64,000 nt of DNA from Neisseria lactamica (lineage in GTDB: Bacteria; Pseudomonadota; Gammaproteobacteria; Burkholderiales; Neisseriaceae), in the NCBI RefSeq assembly GCF_901482445.1, contig NZ_LR590477.1, positions 1,488,001-1,552,000 on the forward strand, written 5' to 3'. A program made the translations under genes and the position numbers. Positions 24,704 to 33,047 of the stretch are shown here, piece by piece; positions within the stretch are counted from its first letter, which is position 1, and each line of letters opens with the position of its first letter. The notes under the pieces were generated by a model. It worked only from the letters and a program-made list of their open reading frames with translations, searched no databases and was not told where the DNA came from.

Positions 24704-25193
24704 CTATAAAAAACCTGCTGCCCGCCATATGCAGACTTTAGATGGGGAGATGGCAAGTGGGAATAGACCGCCTAAATCTATAACGTCGGAAGGAAAAGCC
24801 AATGCTGCAACTTATCCTCAATTAGTTAATCAATTAACTGAGCAAAACTTAAAAAACATTGCTGCACAAGATTCAAGGTTAGCAAGTGCTGTAAATGATT
24901 GGAAAACAATACAACCAAATAAAAAGGGAGAAATTAATTTTGGTATTGGTTCTGCAACTCGTCAAGAGGCTGAACAGTTAGGAAAAATTTGGGTTGGAGA
25001 CGGAGCTAAACCAGTTAATAGTCCATCTTGTCAAGGATGTATGTTAAGTGCAGATGGCACAAGGCTATATCGTCCTCCAACTACAAAACCAAACACCCCT
25101 GAATCACTTAACCCAACGGGAGTGCAAGCTAATTTTGTTACTAGAAGTGTTGATGGAAAAACCTTAACTAATGGACATTTGAATATAAAATGA
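23661..25193 (+). CDS. mafB: MafB polymorphic toxin, full-length copy 1
   Basis: The 510-residue protein has a signal peptide (about residues 1-26, ending SHA), the conserved MafB N-terminal domain (DUF1020 type, to about residue 345), the linker MQTLDGEMASGNRPP near 357, and a variable toxin tip of about 140 residues. The tip contains INFGIGSATRQEAEQLG, IWVGDGAKP and NGHLNIK at the end, a pattern seen in toxin tips of other contact-dependent systems; I do not know its activity. The N-terminal part is repeated almost exactly in the second mafB. The stop overlaps the immunity gene by ATGA. Confidence 0.93.
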   Translation: MKLPIQKFMMLFAAAISLLQIPISHANGLDARLRDDMQAKHYEPGGKYHLFGDGRGSVKNRVYAVQTFDATAVGPILPITHERTGFEGVIGYETHFSGHGHEVHSPFDHHDSKSTSDFSGGVDGGFTVYQLHRTGSEIHPEDGYDGPQGSDYPPPGGARDIYSYYVKGTSTKTKINTVPQAPFSDRWLKENAGAASGFFSRADEAGKLIWENDPHQNWWANRMDDIRGIIQGAANPFLTGFQGLGVGAITDSAVNPVTYAAARKTLQGIHNLGNLSPEAQLAAATALQDSAFAVKDSINSARQWADAHPNITATAQTALSAAEAAGTVWRGKKVKLNPTKWDWVKNTGYKKPAARHMQTLDGEMASGNRPPKSITSEGKANAATYPQLVNQLTEQNLKNIAAQDSRLASAVNDWKTIQPNKKGEINFGIGSATRQEAEQLGKIWVGDGAKPVNSPSCQGCMLSADGTRLYRPPTTKPNTPESLNPTGVQANFVTRSVDGKTLTNGHLNIK

Positions 25194-25549
25194 TTAAATT
25201 GGATTTAAAAAGCATAAATTTATATGATATTGACTTTGAAAAATTTACCCCCGAAATTCCAGATAATTTTCATAGATGGATAGATTTGGATATCGGAATC
25301 GAAGGAGAACAAGGCTCATCTATTTTTTCACTTTGCATTTGTTCTCCTAAATGGATTTCCCATCATTGTAATAAAGAAGGTTTTTTTTGGGCTAATGCAT
25401 TAATATTAGAACAGTTTGATCATAAGATTATTAAAAGTGAAATTGATAAAATATTAGAATATTGCTCAAAAGAAACTTGGGATTTGACACTTTCAAACTT
25501 ATTACGATTTTTTTCTTGGGAATTCGAAGATTACAATCCAAACACATAA
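25190..25549 (+). CDS. mafI: MafI immunity protein for MafB copy 1 (Imm8-like)
   Basis: The 119-residue acidic AT-rich gene overlaps the end of mafB by 4 bp (ATGA), the usual sign of a cognate immunity gene. Residues 8-70 (INLYDIDFEKFTPEIPDNF, then W.D.DIG, SLCICSPKW) resemble the Imm8 immunity family. It should neutralise the toxin tip in the producer. A near-identical but frameshifted copy is at 36848. Confidence 0.8.
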   Translation: MIKLDLKSINLYDIDFEKFTPEIPDNFHRWIDLDIGIEGEQGSSIFSLCICSPKWISHHCNKEGFFWANALILEQFDHKIIKSEIDKILEYCSKETWDLTLSNLLRFFSWEFEDYNPNT

Positions 25550-25665
25550 GAGCAATTTGGGATGATAAGTCTGGAGCAATTGTAATTAGAGACCCAAATT
25601 CAAAAGATGGTGGGACTGCATTTAGACCAACCTTAGGTAAAACTTACTTTGACAAGCAAAAATAA
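25547..25665 (+). pseudogene. MafB toxin-tip 3' fragment
   Basis: The open frame IRAIWDDKSGAIVIRDPNSK...GTAFRPTLGKTYFDKQK starts right at the preceding stop codon and lacks any start or linker. The FRPTLGKTYFD ending is typical of CDI-type toxin tips. It is the remnant of a tip whose immunity gene follows 7 bp later. The same fragment recurs at 37204. Confidence 0.7.
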
Positions 25666-25672
25666 AATTATT

Positions 25673-25888
25673 ATGAATATAATCAATTACACAGGTGATG
25701 ACATTATTATTTCTTTAACAAGAGAAGAGCTTCAATTATTGCGTTCCCTTGTTATTGAAATTTATGCAGGTGTTTGCATAGATGCAGAAGAATTTGAGAT
25801 TGTGTCAGGAATTCGCAATCCTCAATTAGTGCAAGAGCTAGAACAACATTTAATTGAAGCATATAATCTAATGGATACATCTAACTAA
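25673..25888 (+). CDS. Small MafI-type immunity protein
   Basis: The 71-residue protein is mostly helical (LTREELQLLRSLVIEIYAGV, ELEQHLIEAYNLMD). It follows the toxin fragment directly, so it is the likely cognate immunity gene of the lost tip. A copy with a few substitutions is at 37435. A start eight codons upstream is possible but overlaps the fragment. Confidence 0.65.
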   Translation: MNIINYTGDDIIISLTREELQLLRSLVIEIYAGVCIDAEEFEIVSGIRNPQLVQELEQHLIEAYNLMDTSN

Positions 25889-25965
25889 ATGGTTATGCAG
25901 AGTGTGGGTTCTCGCAGCCCACCTAGCCGTATCTTAAAAATCCTTTTCAGGCTGCCTGAAACTGG

Positions 25966-26919
25966 GTGGGCATCAATGCCAATCCTAACTGTGCTGATGA
26001 AGCAGGAAAACTGATATGGGAAAACGACCCCAATAAAAATTGGTGGGCTAACCGTATGGATGATATTCGCGGCATCGTCCAAGGTGCGGTTAATCCTTTT
26101 TTAACGGGTTTTCAGGGATTGGGAGTTGGGGCAATTACAGACAGTGCGGTAAACCCGGTAACCTATGCGGCAGCACGGAAAACTTTACAGGGTATTCACA
26201 ATTTAGGAAATTTAAGTCCGGAAGCACAACTTGCGGCCGCAACCGCATTACAAGACAGTGCTTTTGCGGTAAAAGACAGTATCAACTCTGCCAGACAATG
26301 GGCTGATGCCCATCCGAATATAACTGCAACAGCCCAAACTGCCCTTTCCGCAGCAGAGGCCGCAGGTACGGTTTGGAGAGGTAAAAAAGTAAAACTTAAC
26401 CCGACCAAATGGGATTGGGTTAAAAATACCGGCTATAAAACACCTACTGCCCGCCCTATGCAGACTTTAGATGGGGAGATGGCAGGTGGGAATAAGCCAC
26501 CAAAACCAAGTACGCAGCAACACCCTACACACTCTGATAACAATATCGGCTTACCTGCCTCATATGTTAAACCTGATACATCTATTTCTCCGACAGGAAC
26601 AATTCAAGACCGCATCAGATGGACAAAGTCCAAGTTTCCTACTGAGAAATCTTTAAATGGACATTTCAAAGCTCATGGAAAAGAATTTGGCGATATAACC
26701 ATTGAAGACTACCAAAAAATGGCGTCTGATTTGTTATCAAAACAGACATCGGACAAGATATTAGGTTATCAGACGGAACATAGACGAGTGCGCTATGATA
26801 TCAATAACAATATCTATGTTTTGGCCAATCCAAAAACATTCAAAATCAAAACAATGTTTAAACCAAACTTAGGAAAGAAGTATTATGATGGAGAATTCAA
26901 AAAAGACATGGGAAATTGA
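25966..26919 (+). CDS. Silent MafB C-terminal cassette 2 (RNase-like tip)
   Basis: From the ADEAGKLIWENDP segment on, 155 codons repeat MafB almost exactly, up to MQTLDGEMAGGNKPP. A new tip of about 130 residues follows with FKAHGKEFG...EDYQKMASDLLSK, RRVRYD, NIYVLANPKT, and the end IKTMFKPNLGKKYYD. That pattern recalls BECR-fold ribonuclease toxins, by inference only. There is an ATG at 25966 but no signal peptide, so it is a donor for recombination with mafB rather than a secreted toxin. It overlaps the next gene. Confidence 0.8.
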   Translation: MGINANPNCADEAGKLIWENDPNKNWWANRMDDIRGIVQGAVNPFLTGFQGLGVGAITDSAVNPVTYAAARKTLQGIHNLGNLSPEAQLAAATALQDSAFAVKDSINSARQWADAHPNITATAQTALSAAEAAGTVWRGKKVKLNPTKWDWVKNTGYKTPTARPMQTLDGEMAGGNKPPKPSTQQHPTHSDNNIGLPASYVKPDTSISPTGTIQDRIRWTKSKFPTEKSLNGHFKAHGKEFGDITIEDYQKMASDLLSKQTSDKILGYQTEHRRVRYDINNNIYVLANPKTFKIKTMFKPNLGKKYYDGEFKKDMGN

Positions 26920-27091
26920 CGGAGAAATATGGCTACATTGTCCTGTTTGCGGAACTGAAGTTATGGACTATGATATCTGTGACGTTTGTCAGTGGCAAAA
27001 TACAGGAGAAACTAATATAGATGGTGGCCCTAATGAAATGACACTTGCGGAGGCGAAAGAAGCTTACGCAAAAGGCTTACCAATCAGATAA
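26885..27091 (+). CDS. CPCC-type cysteine-rich immunity protein
   Basis: The 68-residue protein has CPVC and CDVC pairs (about residues 19-22 and 33-36) and GGPNEMTLAEAKEAY, matching the cysteine-rich CPCC family found next to polymorphic toxins. It probably binds zinc. Its first 35 bp overlap the end of cassette 2, and AGGAAAG lies ahead of the start. It is the cognate immunity gene of that tip. Confidence 0.75.
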   Translation: MMENSKKTWEIDGEIWLHCPVCGTEVMDYDICDVCQWQNTGETNIDGGPNEMTLAEAKEAYAKGLPIR

Positions 27092-27111
27092 ATAAGCACC
27101 TAGAGAAATCA

Positions 27112-27381
27112 ATGATGACGGAATCCCATGGTTACCTATCAAATAATTTACCTGTTAAAATCATAAATGATATTATTTATGCAACCCAGTTAGTCGAAGA
27201 TTTGGTTTTAGGAAAAATAAAAATTGTTGATTTTTTAAAATCATATAACAATTTTTATTGTTGGCTTGGTTTTGATGAGTTGCCTCAATCTGAGAAAATA
27301 AAATTCCTAAGTTATCTCAATATATTAAGTATTCATAAAGAAATACAAGATGAAACTGTGAATAGGGTTTATACCGATTGA
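27112..27381 (+). CDS. Orphan immunity-like protein
   Basis: The 89-residue AT-rich gene has no family I recognise: helical, acidic, with a YNNFYCWLGFDELP segment in the middle. There is no toxin tip next to it. Position among immunity genes suggests an orphan MafI. A second ATG at 27115 is equally possible. Confidence 0.55.
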   Translation: MMTESHGYLSNNLPVKIINDIIYATQLVEDLVLGKIKIVDFLKSYNNFYCWLGFDELPQSEKIKFLSYLNILSIHKEIQDETVNRVYTD

Positions 27382-27403
27382 AAAATAGTAGATAGAGATT
27401 AAT

Positions 27404-27706
27404 ATGTTAAATGAAATTTTTGAAATTTATTCGAGACAAGGAGAATCTTTGATAGGAATTGGAATTAGAGAAGCCGCATTACCCGTCCCCATTGCAATAG
27501 ATATATTAAATTTATTTATCAATGAGAGAATACTTGTATTGGGGGGAGATATTTATATCAAGAAAGATAATTATTTTTATCAAACATATGATAATTGGTA
27601 TTACGAGGGAAGTAATTTATTTAACAGTATCGACAAAGCAATGCATTATTTATCTCAAATAAAATTAGAGAATGCATACGTATCTTTTGTGTTGAAATTT
27701 ATCTAA
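27404..27706 (+). CDS. Orphan immunity protein, Imm40-like
   Basis: The 100-residue protein contains GIGIREAALPVPIAIDIL and ILVLGGDIYIKKDN, the arrangement I associate with the Imm40 immunity family. No adjacent toxin fragment is visible. A run of six Gs in the GGD codons could slip, but I see no evidence that it does. Confidence 0.6.
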   Translation: MLNEIFEIYSRQGESLIGIGIREAALPVPIAIDILNLFINERILVLGGDIYIKKDNYFYQTYDNWYYEGSNLFNSIDKAMHYLSQIKLENAYVSFVLKFI

Positions 27707-27780
27707 CAAAGGAAGCACAAGAATAGATTTATAGTAAAACATCAAGATGTTGAAAATGCTGGGTTTTAATCCAACCTACA

Positions 27781-28583
27781 CTGACCGGCTCAGATACAGC
27801 CGCTCAGCAGACTCTACAAGGTATTAATGATTTAGGAAAATTAAGTCCGGAAGCACAACTTGCCGCCGCGAGCCTATTACAAGACAGTGCTTTTGCGGTA
27901 AAAGACGGTATCAATTCCGCCAGACAATGGGCTGATGCCCATCCGAATATAACAGCTACTGCCCAAACTGCCCTTTCCGCAGCAGAGGCCGCAGGTACGG
28001 TTTGGAGAGGTAAAAAAGTAGAACTTAACCCGACCAAATGGGATTGGGTTAAAAATACCGGCTATGAAACAACTGTTACCCGAAAGACTTTAGATGGGCA
28101 AATAGCTGGCAAGAACAAGCCTATTAAACCTTCTTCAGGAGATTATGTCTTGCCGGTAGGCAGACAAATCATAGATCCTACTCGTACATCTTTTTCACAA
28201 GCTACAGTTAGCTATCAGAAGCGTGGTGCAAATTACAACTATGATTCTCTTGTAGCTGCAATGAACGAAAAAAATCATGGGTTGGCGACAGGGTTGATGT
28301 TGTTAATATGCCTGATGGAGCACCTACTAGTATGGATAACACGCGTATTATGGCAGCACGTGAAGCAGGGGTAAAAGTGGAAGCGAATGTTCATAATTTT
28401 AATGACCGATTATCATCAAAAGAGAGAATCAGGTTTAAGCATGATGGTATTGAGCCTCAAACTTGGGGAGAAGCTATCCAGCTACGAATTAGAAAGCAAG
28501 AAACACAAAAAGGAGTTCCAGAAGGGTGGAGCAAAAGATTTCCTAACGGAAGTATTTATGATGTAAAGGTACTTAGGAAATGA
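27781..28583 (+). pseudogene. Silent MafB C-terminal cassette 3, frameshifted
   Basis: It begins AAQQTLQGINDLGKLSPEAQ, the cassette entry sequence, runs through the conserved linker (KTLDGQIAGKNKP), then a tip starting with DYVLPVGRQIIDPTRTSF. Near 28270-28300 the frame breaks. The continuation in another frame is VDVVNMPDGAPTSMDNTR, AAREAGVKVEANVH and ends in IYDVKVLRK. The MPDG..TS.DNTR..AAREAGV pattern occurs in many secreted toxin tips. One indel separates it from a readable tip. Confidence 0.75.
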
Positions 28584-28951
28584 TAAAACAAAATAGTTTT
28601 GTTCCGTATCCTGAAGCAATGCTTCCTAAAGGATTTAAATATCCGCAAAGTTATTTAAAATTAGCTCAATCCACTCATGCCATTAACTACGATGAACAAT
28701 ATTCTTTTCCTTGGTGGTTTGAAAATGCAGAAAGCAATATATCAGAAGTAATTGACATTTATTTTGAAATAACTGGCATTCCAAACCTATTACCTTTTGC
28801 TAGAAACCAAGAGTGGGCTGCCTGTTTTGATATTTCAGATAAATCAGGTAATCCTAAAATTATAGTAGTTAATTTAGATAATACAAAATATTACGAGACT
28901 TTTGAAAATTTTGATACTTGGCTAAAAGAAGCTGAAAATGATGGTTGGTAG
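28580..28951 (+). CDS. SUKH/SMI1-like immunity protein of cassette 3
   Basis: The 123-residue protein has an ATGA overlap with the end of cassette 3. The order W-W-F-E in the first third, LPFARNQEWAACFDISD, GNPKIIVVNLDN and FDTWLKEAE near the end fits the SUKH (SMI1/KNR4) immunity superfamily. A paralogue is at 36237. Confidence 0.75.
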   Translation: MIKQNSFVPYPEAMLPKGFKYPQSYLKLAQSTHAINYDEQYSFPWWFENAESNISEVIDIYFEITGIPNLLPFARNQEWAACFDISDKSGNPKIIVVNLDNTKYYETFENFDTWLKEAENDGW

Positions 28952-28956
28952 CAGCC

Positions 28957-29053
28957 GTAGGTCAGATTCTCGAATCCGACATTTTCCAACAGCGGCATTT
29001 CGGAAACGATAGATGCGTCAAATATTTTTGTCGGATACAAATATCCGACCTAC
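28957..29053. repeat. REPIN-like element A at cassette border
   Basis: The 97 bp has perfect inverted ends GTAGGTCGGAT / ATCCGACCTAC. Each end also contains its own palindrome (GTCGGATTCTCGAATCCGAC and GTCGGATACAAATATCCGAC), the paired-REP layout. Near-identical copies are at 30475 and 34079. Confidence 0.75.
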
Positions 29054-29812
29054 ATCTCTGCGCAGCAAACTTTACAAGATATTAATGATTTAGGAAAATT
29101 AAGTCCGGAAGCACAACTTGCCGCCGCGAGCCTATTACAGGACAGTGCTTTTGCGGTAAAAGACGGCATTGATTCCGCCAGACAATGGGCTGATGCCCAT
29201 CCGAATATAACTGCAACAGCCCAAACTGCTCTTGCCGTAGCAGAGGCCGCAGGTACGGTTTGGAGAGGTAAAAAAGTAAAACTTAACCCGACCAAATGGG
29301 ATTGGGTTAAAAATACCGGTTATAAAAAACCTGCTGCCCGCCATATGCAGACTTTAGATGGGGAGATGGCAGGTGGGAATAAGCCAGCGAAGCAAGCTAC
29401 TCCTAATGGCAAAGCTGGCGTTTCTACACAACAATCTTTGCAAAATAGTCTCGTTCCACAAAAAAATTATACGCATACTACCTATAATAGTGGATCAGCT
29501 ATTACGGATGGCAAATATATTACTGACCCTCTCAGTATGGTACGACACAAACCTGATGCATCTAGTCTAGACAAGATAGATAGCAAAAGTTTATTTAAAT
29601 CAGATGTTGATGCGGAAAAAGCTACATTAGATGCTGCTAGATATGCAGATAAACATAATTTATGGGATAGTCAAAATAAGGCAAAAGTTCCAACGAACGA
29701 CGTAGTTGGCTATACAGACGGAAAACCGACACATATAATTAACATTTATCGTAGAAAACCGAATAAAGATGGGATTAGACCTGTGCATGGAACACCAAGT
29801 AAGGAACGTTGA
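29054..29812 (+). pseudogene. Silent MafB C-terminal cassette 4
   Basis: An open frame of 252 codons without a usable start begins right after the REPIN-like element with ISAQQTLQDINDLGKLSPE. It runs through the standard linker to MQTLDGEMAGGNKPAK and a tip of about 145 residues. The tip contains SAITDGKYITDPLSM, DAARYADKHNLW and ends VVGYTDGKPTHIINIYRR then HGTPSKER. I do not recognise its activity. It should be expressed only after recombination into mafB. Confidence 0.8.
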
Positions 29813-29815
29813 TTT

Positions 29816-30226
29816 ATGAAAATTTATAATTTAGATAATATTATAACTTCATCAGCATTGAGTCTGTATAAATCCACTTGGGTTAAGTTAGATTTAATAT
29901 CTTGTGCTAAATTTATCATAGAAGGAACGGATTTTACTTTTGATTGGGATGAAGGAATTGAAAATTGGATAGTTTTTTTTCATAAAAACAAAGTTATTGG
30001 TTATTTGTGTGCAAAATTACCTTTTGCTATATTAGACAACGAACAATTAAAAAATCAGCTATATCACAAATATCCTCATGTATTAACCTTACAAATTAAA
30101 AATATTGAAACTGAAAAAATATCTTTAAATGTAAACATTTGTAGATTAACGTTATGCCCATCATTTCATGATGAACATGATACGCTTGTTTGTTCAGTGC
30201 AAGATTTTTATGTAAATACTGTTTAA
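29816..30226 (+). CDS. Immunity protein of cassette 4
   Basis: The 136-residue AT-rich gene starts 3 bp after the cassette 4 stop. It begins MKIYNLDNIITSSALSLYKS and is rich in aromatic residues in the middle (WIVFFHKNKVIGYL). The family is unknown to me. Truncated relatives sharing the N-terminus (YDLNEI) occur at 30362 and 34049. Confidence 0.7.
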   Translation: MKIYNLDNIITSSALSLYKSTWVKLDLISCAKFIIEGTDFTFDWDEGIENWIVFFHKNKVIGYLCAKLPFAILDNEQLKNQLYHKYPHVLTLQIKNIETEKISLNVNICRLTLCPSFHDEHDTLVCSVQDFYVNTV

Positions 30227-30280
30227 CTAGCAAGCGCAGGCTGGATTAAAACCTAATTCATTGATAAAAAACATAAAACA

Positions 30281-30311
30281 AGCATCCTGAAATTTTTCAG
30301 GCTGCTTTTTT
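30281..30311 (+). terminator. Rho-independent terminator after cassette 4 immunity gene
   Basis: AGCATCCTGAAA pairs with TTTCAGGCTGCT with one mismatch, followed by TTTTTT. Confidence 0.75.
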
Positions 30312-30361
30312 GTTGGGTTTGGTAACCCAATCTACTCGCTGAAAATTAGCAGAGGACGTAA

Positions 30362-30478
30362 ATGGCTATTTATGACTTAAACGAAATCGTAACCCGTGCT
30401 GCATTAGGTATATATAAAGGAAAATGGCGAAACATGGATTTTGAGCAAGTTCTACAAAACATTGTTCAGCAACCGTAG
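30362..30478 (+). pseudogene. Truncated immunity gene fragment
   Basis: MAIYDLNEIVTRAALGIYKG plus about 18 more codons resemble the start of the cassette 4 immunity protein. The frame ends at the REPIN-like element, which cuts the gene after about 38 codons. Confidence 0.65.
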
Positions 30479-30568
30479 GTCGGATTCTCGAATCCGACAT
30501 TTTCCAACAGCGGCATTTCGGAAACGATAGACGCGTCAAATATTTTTGTCGGATACAAGTATCCGACC
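30475..30568. repeat. REPIN-like element B, fused to the mafA tail
   Basis: It is the same element as at 28957, but the right end stops at ATCCGACC and continues directly into duplicated mafA sequence, which itself contains ATCCGACC. The shared octamer marks the rearrangement point. Confidence 0.7.
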
Positions 30569-31762
30569 ATACGGCAATCATACGGGTAACTCTGCCCCAT
30601 CCGTAGAGGCTGATAACAGTCATGAGGGGTATGGATACAGCGATGAAGCAGTGCGACAACATAGACAAGGGCAACCTTAATTCACACTACCATAACCGCT
30701 TGCTACCAAGGAAAACAAAATGAAATTGCCTATTCAAAAATTCATGATGCTGTTTGCAGCAGCAATATCGTTGCTGCAAATCCCCATTAGTCATGCGAAC
30801 GGTTTGGATGCCCGTTTGCGCGATGATATGCAGGCAAAACACTACGAACCGGGTGGTAAATACCATCTGTTCGGCGATGGTCGCGGCAGTGTTAAAAATC
30901 GGGTTTACGCCGTCCAAACATTTGATGCAACTGCGGTCGGCCCCATACTGCCTATTACACACGAACGGACAGGATTTGAAGGTGTTATCGGCTATGAAAC
31001 CCATTTTTCAGGACACGGACATGAAGTACACAGTCCGTTCGATCATCATGATTCAAAAAGCACTTCTGATTTCAGCGGCGGTGTAGACGGCGGTTTTACC
31101 GTTTACCAACTTCATCGAACAGGGTCGGAAATCCATCCGGAGGATGGATATGACGGACCGCAAGGCAGCGATTATCCGCCCCCCGGAGGGGCAAGGGATA
31201 TATACAGCTACTATGTCAAAGGAACTTCTACAAAAACAAAGATAAACACTGTTCCGCAAGCCCCTTTTTCAGACCGCTGGCTAAAAGAAAATGCCGGTGC
31301 CGCTTCCGGTTTTTTCAGCCGTGCTGATGAAGCAGGAAAACTGATATGGGAAAACGACCCCCATCAAAATTGGTGGGCTAACCGTATGGATGATATTCGC
31401 GGCATCATCCAAGGTGCAGCCAATCCTTTTCTAACGGGTTTTCAGGGATTGGGAGTTGGGGCAATTACAGACAGTGCGGTAAACCCGGTAACCTATGCGG
31501 CAGCACGGAAAACTTTACAGGGTATTCACAATTTAGGAAATTTAAGTCCGGAAGCACAACTTGCGGCCGCAACCGCATTACAAGACAGTGCTTTTGCGGT
31601 AAAAGACAGTATCAACTCTGCCAGACAATGGGCTGATGCCCATCCGAATATAACTGCAACAGCCCAAACTGCCCTTTCCGCAGCAGAGGCCGCAGGTACG
31701 GTTTGGAGAGGTAAAAAAGTAAAACTTAACCCGACCAAATGGGATTGGGTTAAAAATACCGG
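30560..31762 (+). repeat. Direct repeat, right copy (mafA tail + mafB N-terminal region)
   Basis: It corresponds to 23501-24703. It provides the second mafB with the same upstream 160 bp, including the ribosome site, but only the last 121 bp of mafA. Confidence 0.9.
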
Positions 31763-32240
31763 TTATAAAAAACCTGCTGTTCGCCCTATGCAGACTAAGG
31801 CGTTAGGTACGGTAGATGAAATTGGCGATACAGTACAGCAGGTTGGGAAACAGACTAGCGGACAAAAAACCAGCGGTGGTAATCCTGCGATTGATAGCGA
31901 CCCTTATAGCCCGAGTAGTGTGGCAGCTCGCATAGAAGCCGGTAAGGTGCGCAGTGATTTACAAATCAAAGACATTTTGAGCAATACTACTCAAAGGAGT
32001 AAAACAAAAGGTTCCGCTGTTCAGTATGATAAAGTGGGAGATTACAATGACGCACTAAATGATTTTAATAGTCTGAATGTTCGAAATGTACAAACACGTC
32101 CTAATGGAACGATAACGGGCAATTTGCCTGATGGGCGTGCGGTTAATGTTCGTAATGATAGTAGTGGTGGAGAACCAACACTTGAAATAACAATTAGTAA
32201 TAACCGAAAAATAAAAATCAGATATGGAAATACACGATAA
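30720..32240 (+). CDS. mafB: MafB polymorphic toxin, full-length copy 2
   Basis: The 506-residue protein has the same signal peptide and N-terminal domain as copy 1 up to about residue 355. It then switches after RPMQT to a different linker and tip (no TLDGEMAGG). The tip of about 100 residues includes RSKTKGSAVQYDKVGDYNDA, NDFNSL and the end EITISNNRKIKIRY, a pattern common at the end of secreted toxin proteins. Activity is unknown. No intact mafA precedes it, so transcription must come from within the repeat or from upstream cassettes. Immunity gene 3 bp downstream. Confidence 0.92.
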   Translation: MKLPIQKFMMLFAAAISLLQIPISHANGLDARLRDDMQAKHYEPGGKYHLFGDGRGSVKNRVYAVQTFDATAVGPILPITHERTGFEGVIGYETHFSGHGHEVHSPFDHHDSKSTSDFSGGVDGGFTVYQLHRTGSEIHPEDGYDGPQGSDYPPPGGARDIYSYYVKGTSTKTKINTVPQAPFSDRWLKENAGAASGFFSRADEAGKLIWENDPHQNWWANRMDDIRGIIQGAANPFLTGFQGLGVGAITDSAVNPVTYAAARKTLQGIHNLGNLSPEAQLAAATALQDSAFAVKDSINSARQWADAHPNITATAQTALSAAEAAGTVWRGKKVKLNPTKWDWVKNTGYKKPAVRPMQTKALGTVDEIGDTVQQVGKQTSGQKTSGGNPAIDSDPYSPSSVAARIEAGKVRSDLQIKDILSNTTQRSKTKGSAVQYDKVGDYNDALNDFNSLNVRNVQTRPNGTITGNLPDGRAVNVRNDSSGGEPTLEITISNNRKIKIRYGNTR

Positions 32241-32243
32241 ATT

Positions 32244-32645
32244 ATGAAATTAAAAAGCTTAGATTTCCCAACTGGCTATTTCTATTTTGATAATGCAGCA
32301 ATAAACTTTGATAAAGTAGAAGTTATAGCAGTTGGTTATAGAAATACGGATAAAACCATAAAAATTTCTATTGAAGATGTTATTCATTTTAGGGTTGTTG
32401 ATGAATCGTATTTTATAGATACTTTTATGGATTTAATTTCGGAAGATGCAGATAGAGCTTTACTTCATGAAAATGGTGGTCAATCTTTTTTTGAACTTCT
32501 TGATGAGCGTTATGTGGAATGGATATTGAAAGAAAGTTATTTTCCTTTGAATAGAGAATTCTTTAAACACTATATTTTTATGTTTGAGCAAACATTCATA
32601 GAAATAATTGGTTCTAGTGCAACGTATTCAATTATTGAGAGCTAG
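32244..32645 (+). CDS. mafI: MafI immunity protein for MafB copy 2
   Basis: The 133-residue acidic protein starts 3 bp after the toxin stop. There is no family I recognise; it is rich in aromatic residues, with DVIHFRVVDESYFIDTFMDL and a C-terminal FEQTFIEIIGSSATYS. Cognate role inferred from position. Confidence 0.75.
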   Translation: MKLKSLDFPTGYFYFDNAAINFDKVEVIAVGYRNTDKTIKISIEDVIHFRVVDESYFIDTFMDLISEDADRALLHENGGQSFFELLDERYVEWILKESYFPLNREFFKHYIFMFEQTFIEIIGSSATYSIIES

Positions 32646-32827
32646 CGTAAGATGAGTAATAAGTTGCCTATCTTTCTTTCAGGCAGCCTGAAAATAAAAC
32701 TACTCGTGTAATGCACCACGCACTTTAAACAGCACAGATATTTTGATGAGAATGGTATGGCAATTAAGTATATTGGTTTCTACATTCCGTCCGCAATATT
32801 CTCGCCTTCCGCATTGAACAGAAGTTA

Positions 32828-33045
32828 AGGCAAACCCACAGGGCAAAACTCCTGCGAGAATACCTCCTATGTCCGATACTAAAAATGGTTGGTTAGCAAA
32901 AGACGGTTGGGTTAAGCGTGTTCAAAACGTAAACAAAATTGAGATACATTACATTGAAAACACAAGAACCGGTGAAAAAACAGATTTTAAGTTTATTGAA
33001 AACACAAGAACCGGTGAGAAAACAGATTTTAAGTTTAAGGATTAG
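32828..33045 (+). pseudogene. Toxin-tip 3' remnant with internal duplication
   Basis: The frame KANPQGKTPARIPPMSDTKN, then GWLAKDGWVKRVQNVNKIEI is a toxin C-terminus without start. The last part is duplicated in tandem: a 42-bp unit (IENTRTGEKTDFKF) occurs twice before the stop. An immunity gene follows 2 bp later. The same tip family is seen on the minus strand at 47.6 kb. Sequence 32646-32827 ahead of it holds a TTCAGGCAGCCTGAA palindrome and no clear gene. Confidence 0.7.
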
Positions 33046-33047
33046 TC

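Noticed and set aside
27535..27550. Six-G run in the Imm40-like gene as a phase-variation tract
   Set aside because: The tract is short and the frame is intact. There is no second state to compare.
30720..31770. Second mafB as a possible assembly duplicate
   Set aside because: The flanks and the toxin tip differ from copy 1, and the junction at the REPIN-like element is specific, so it is a real second gene.
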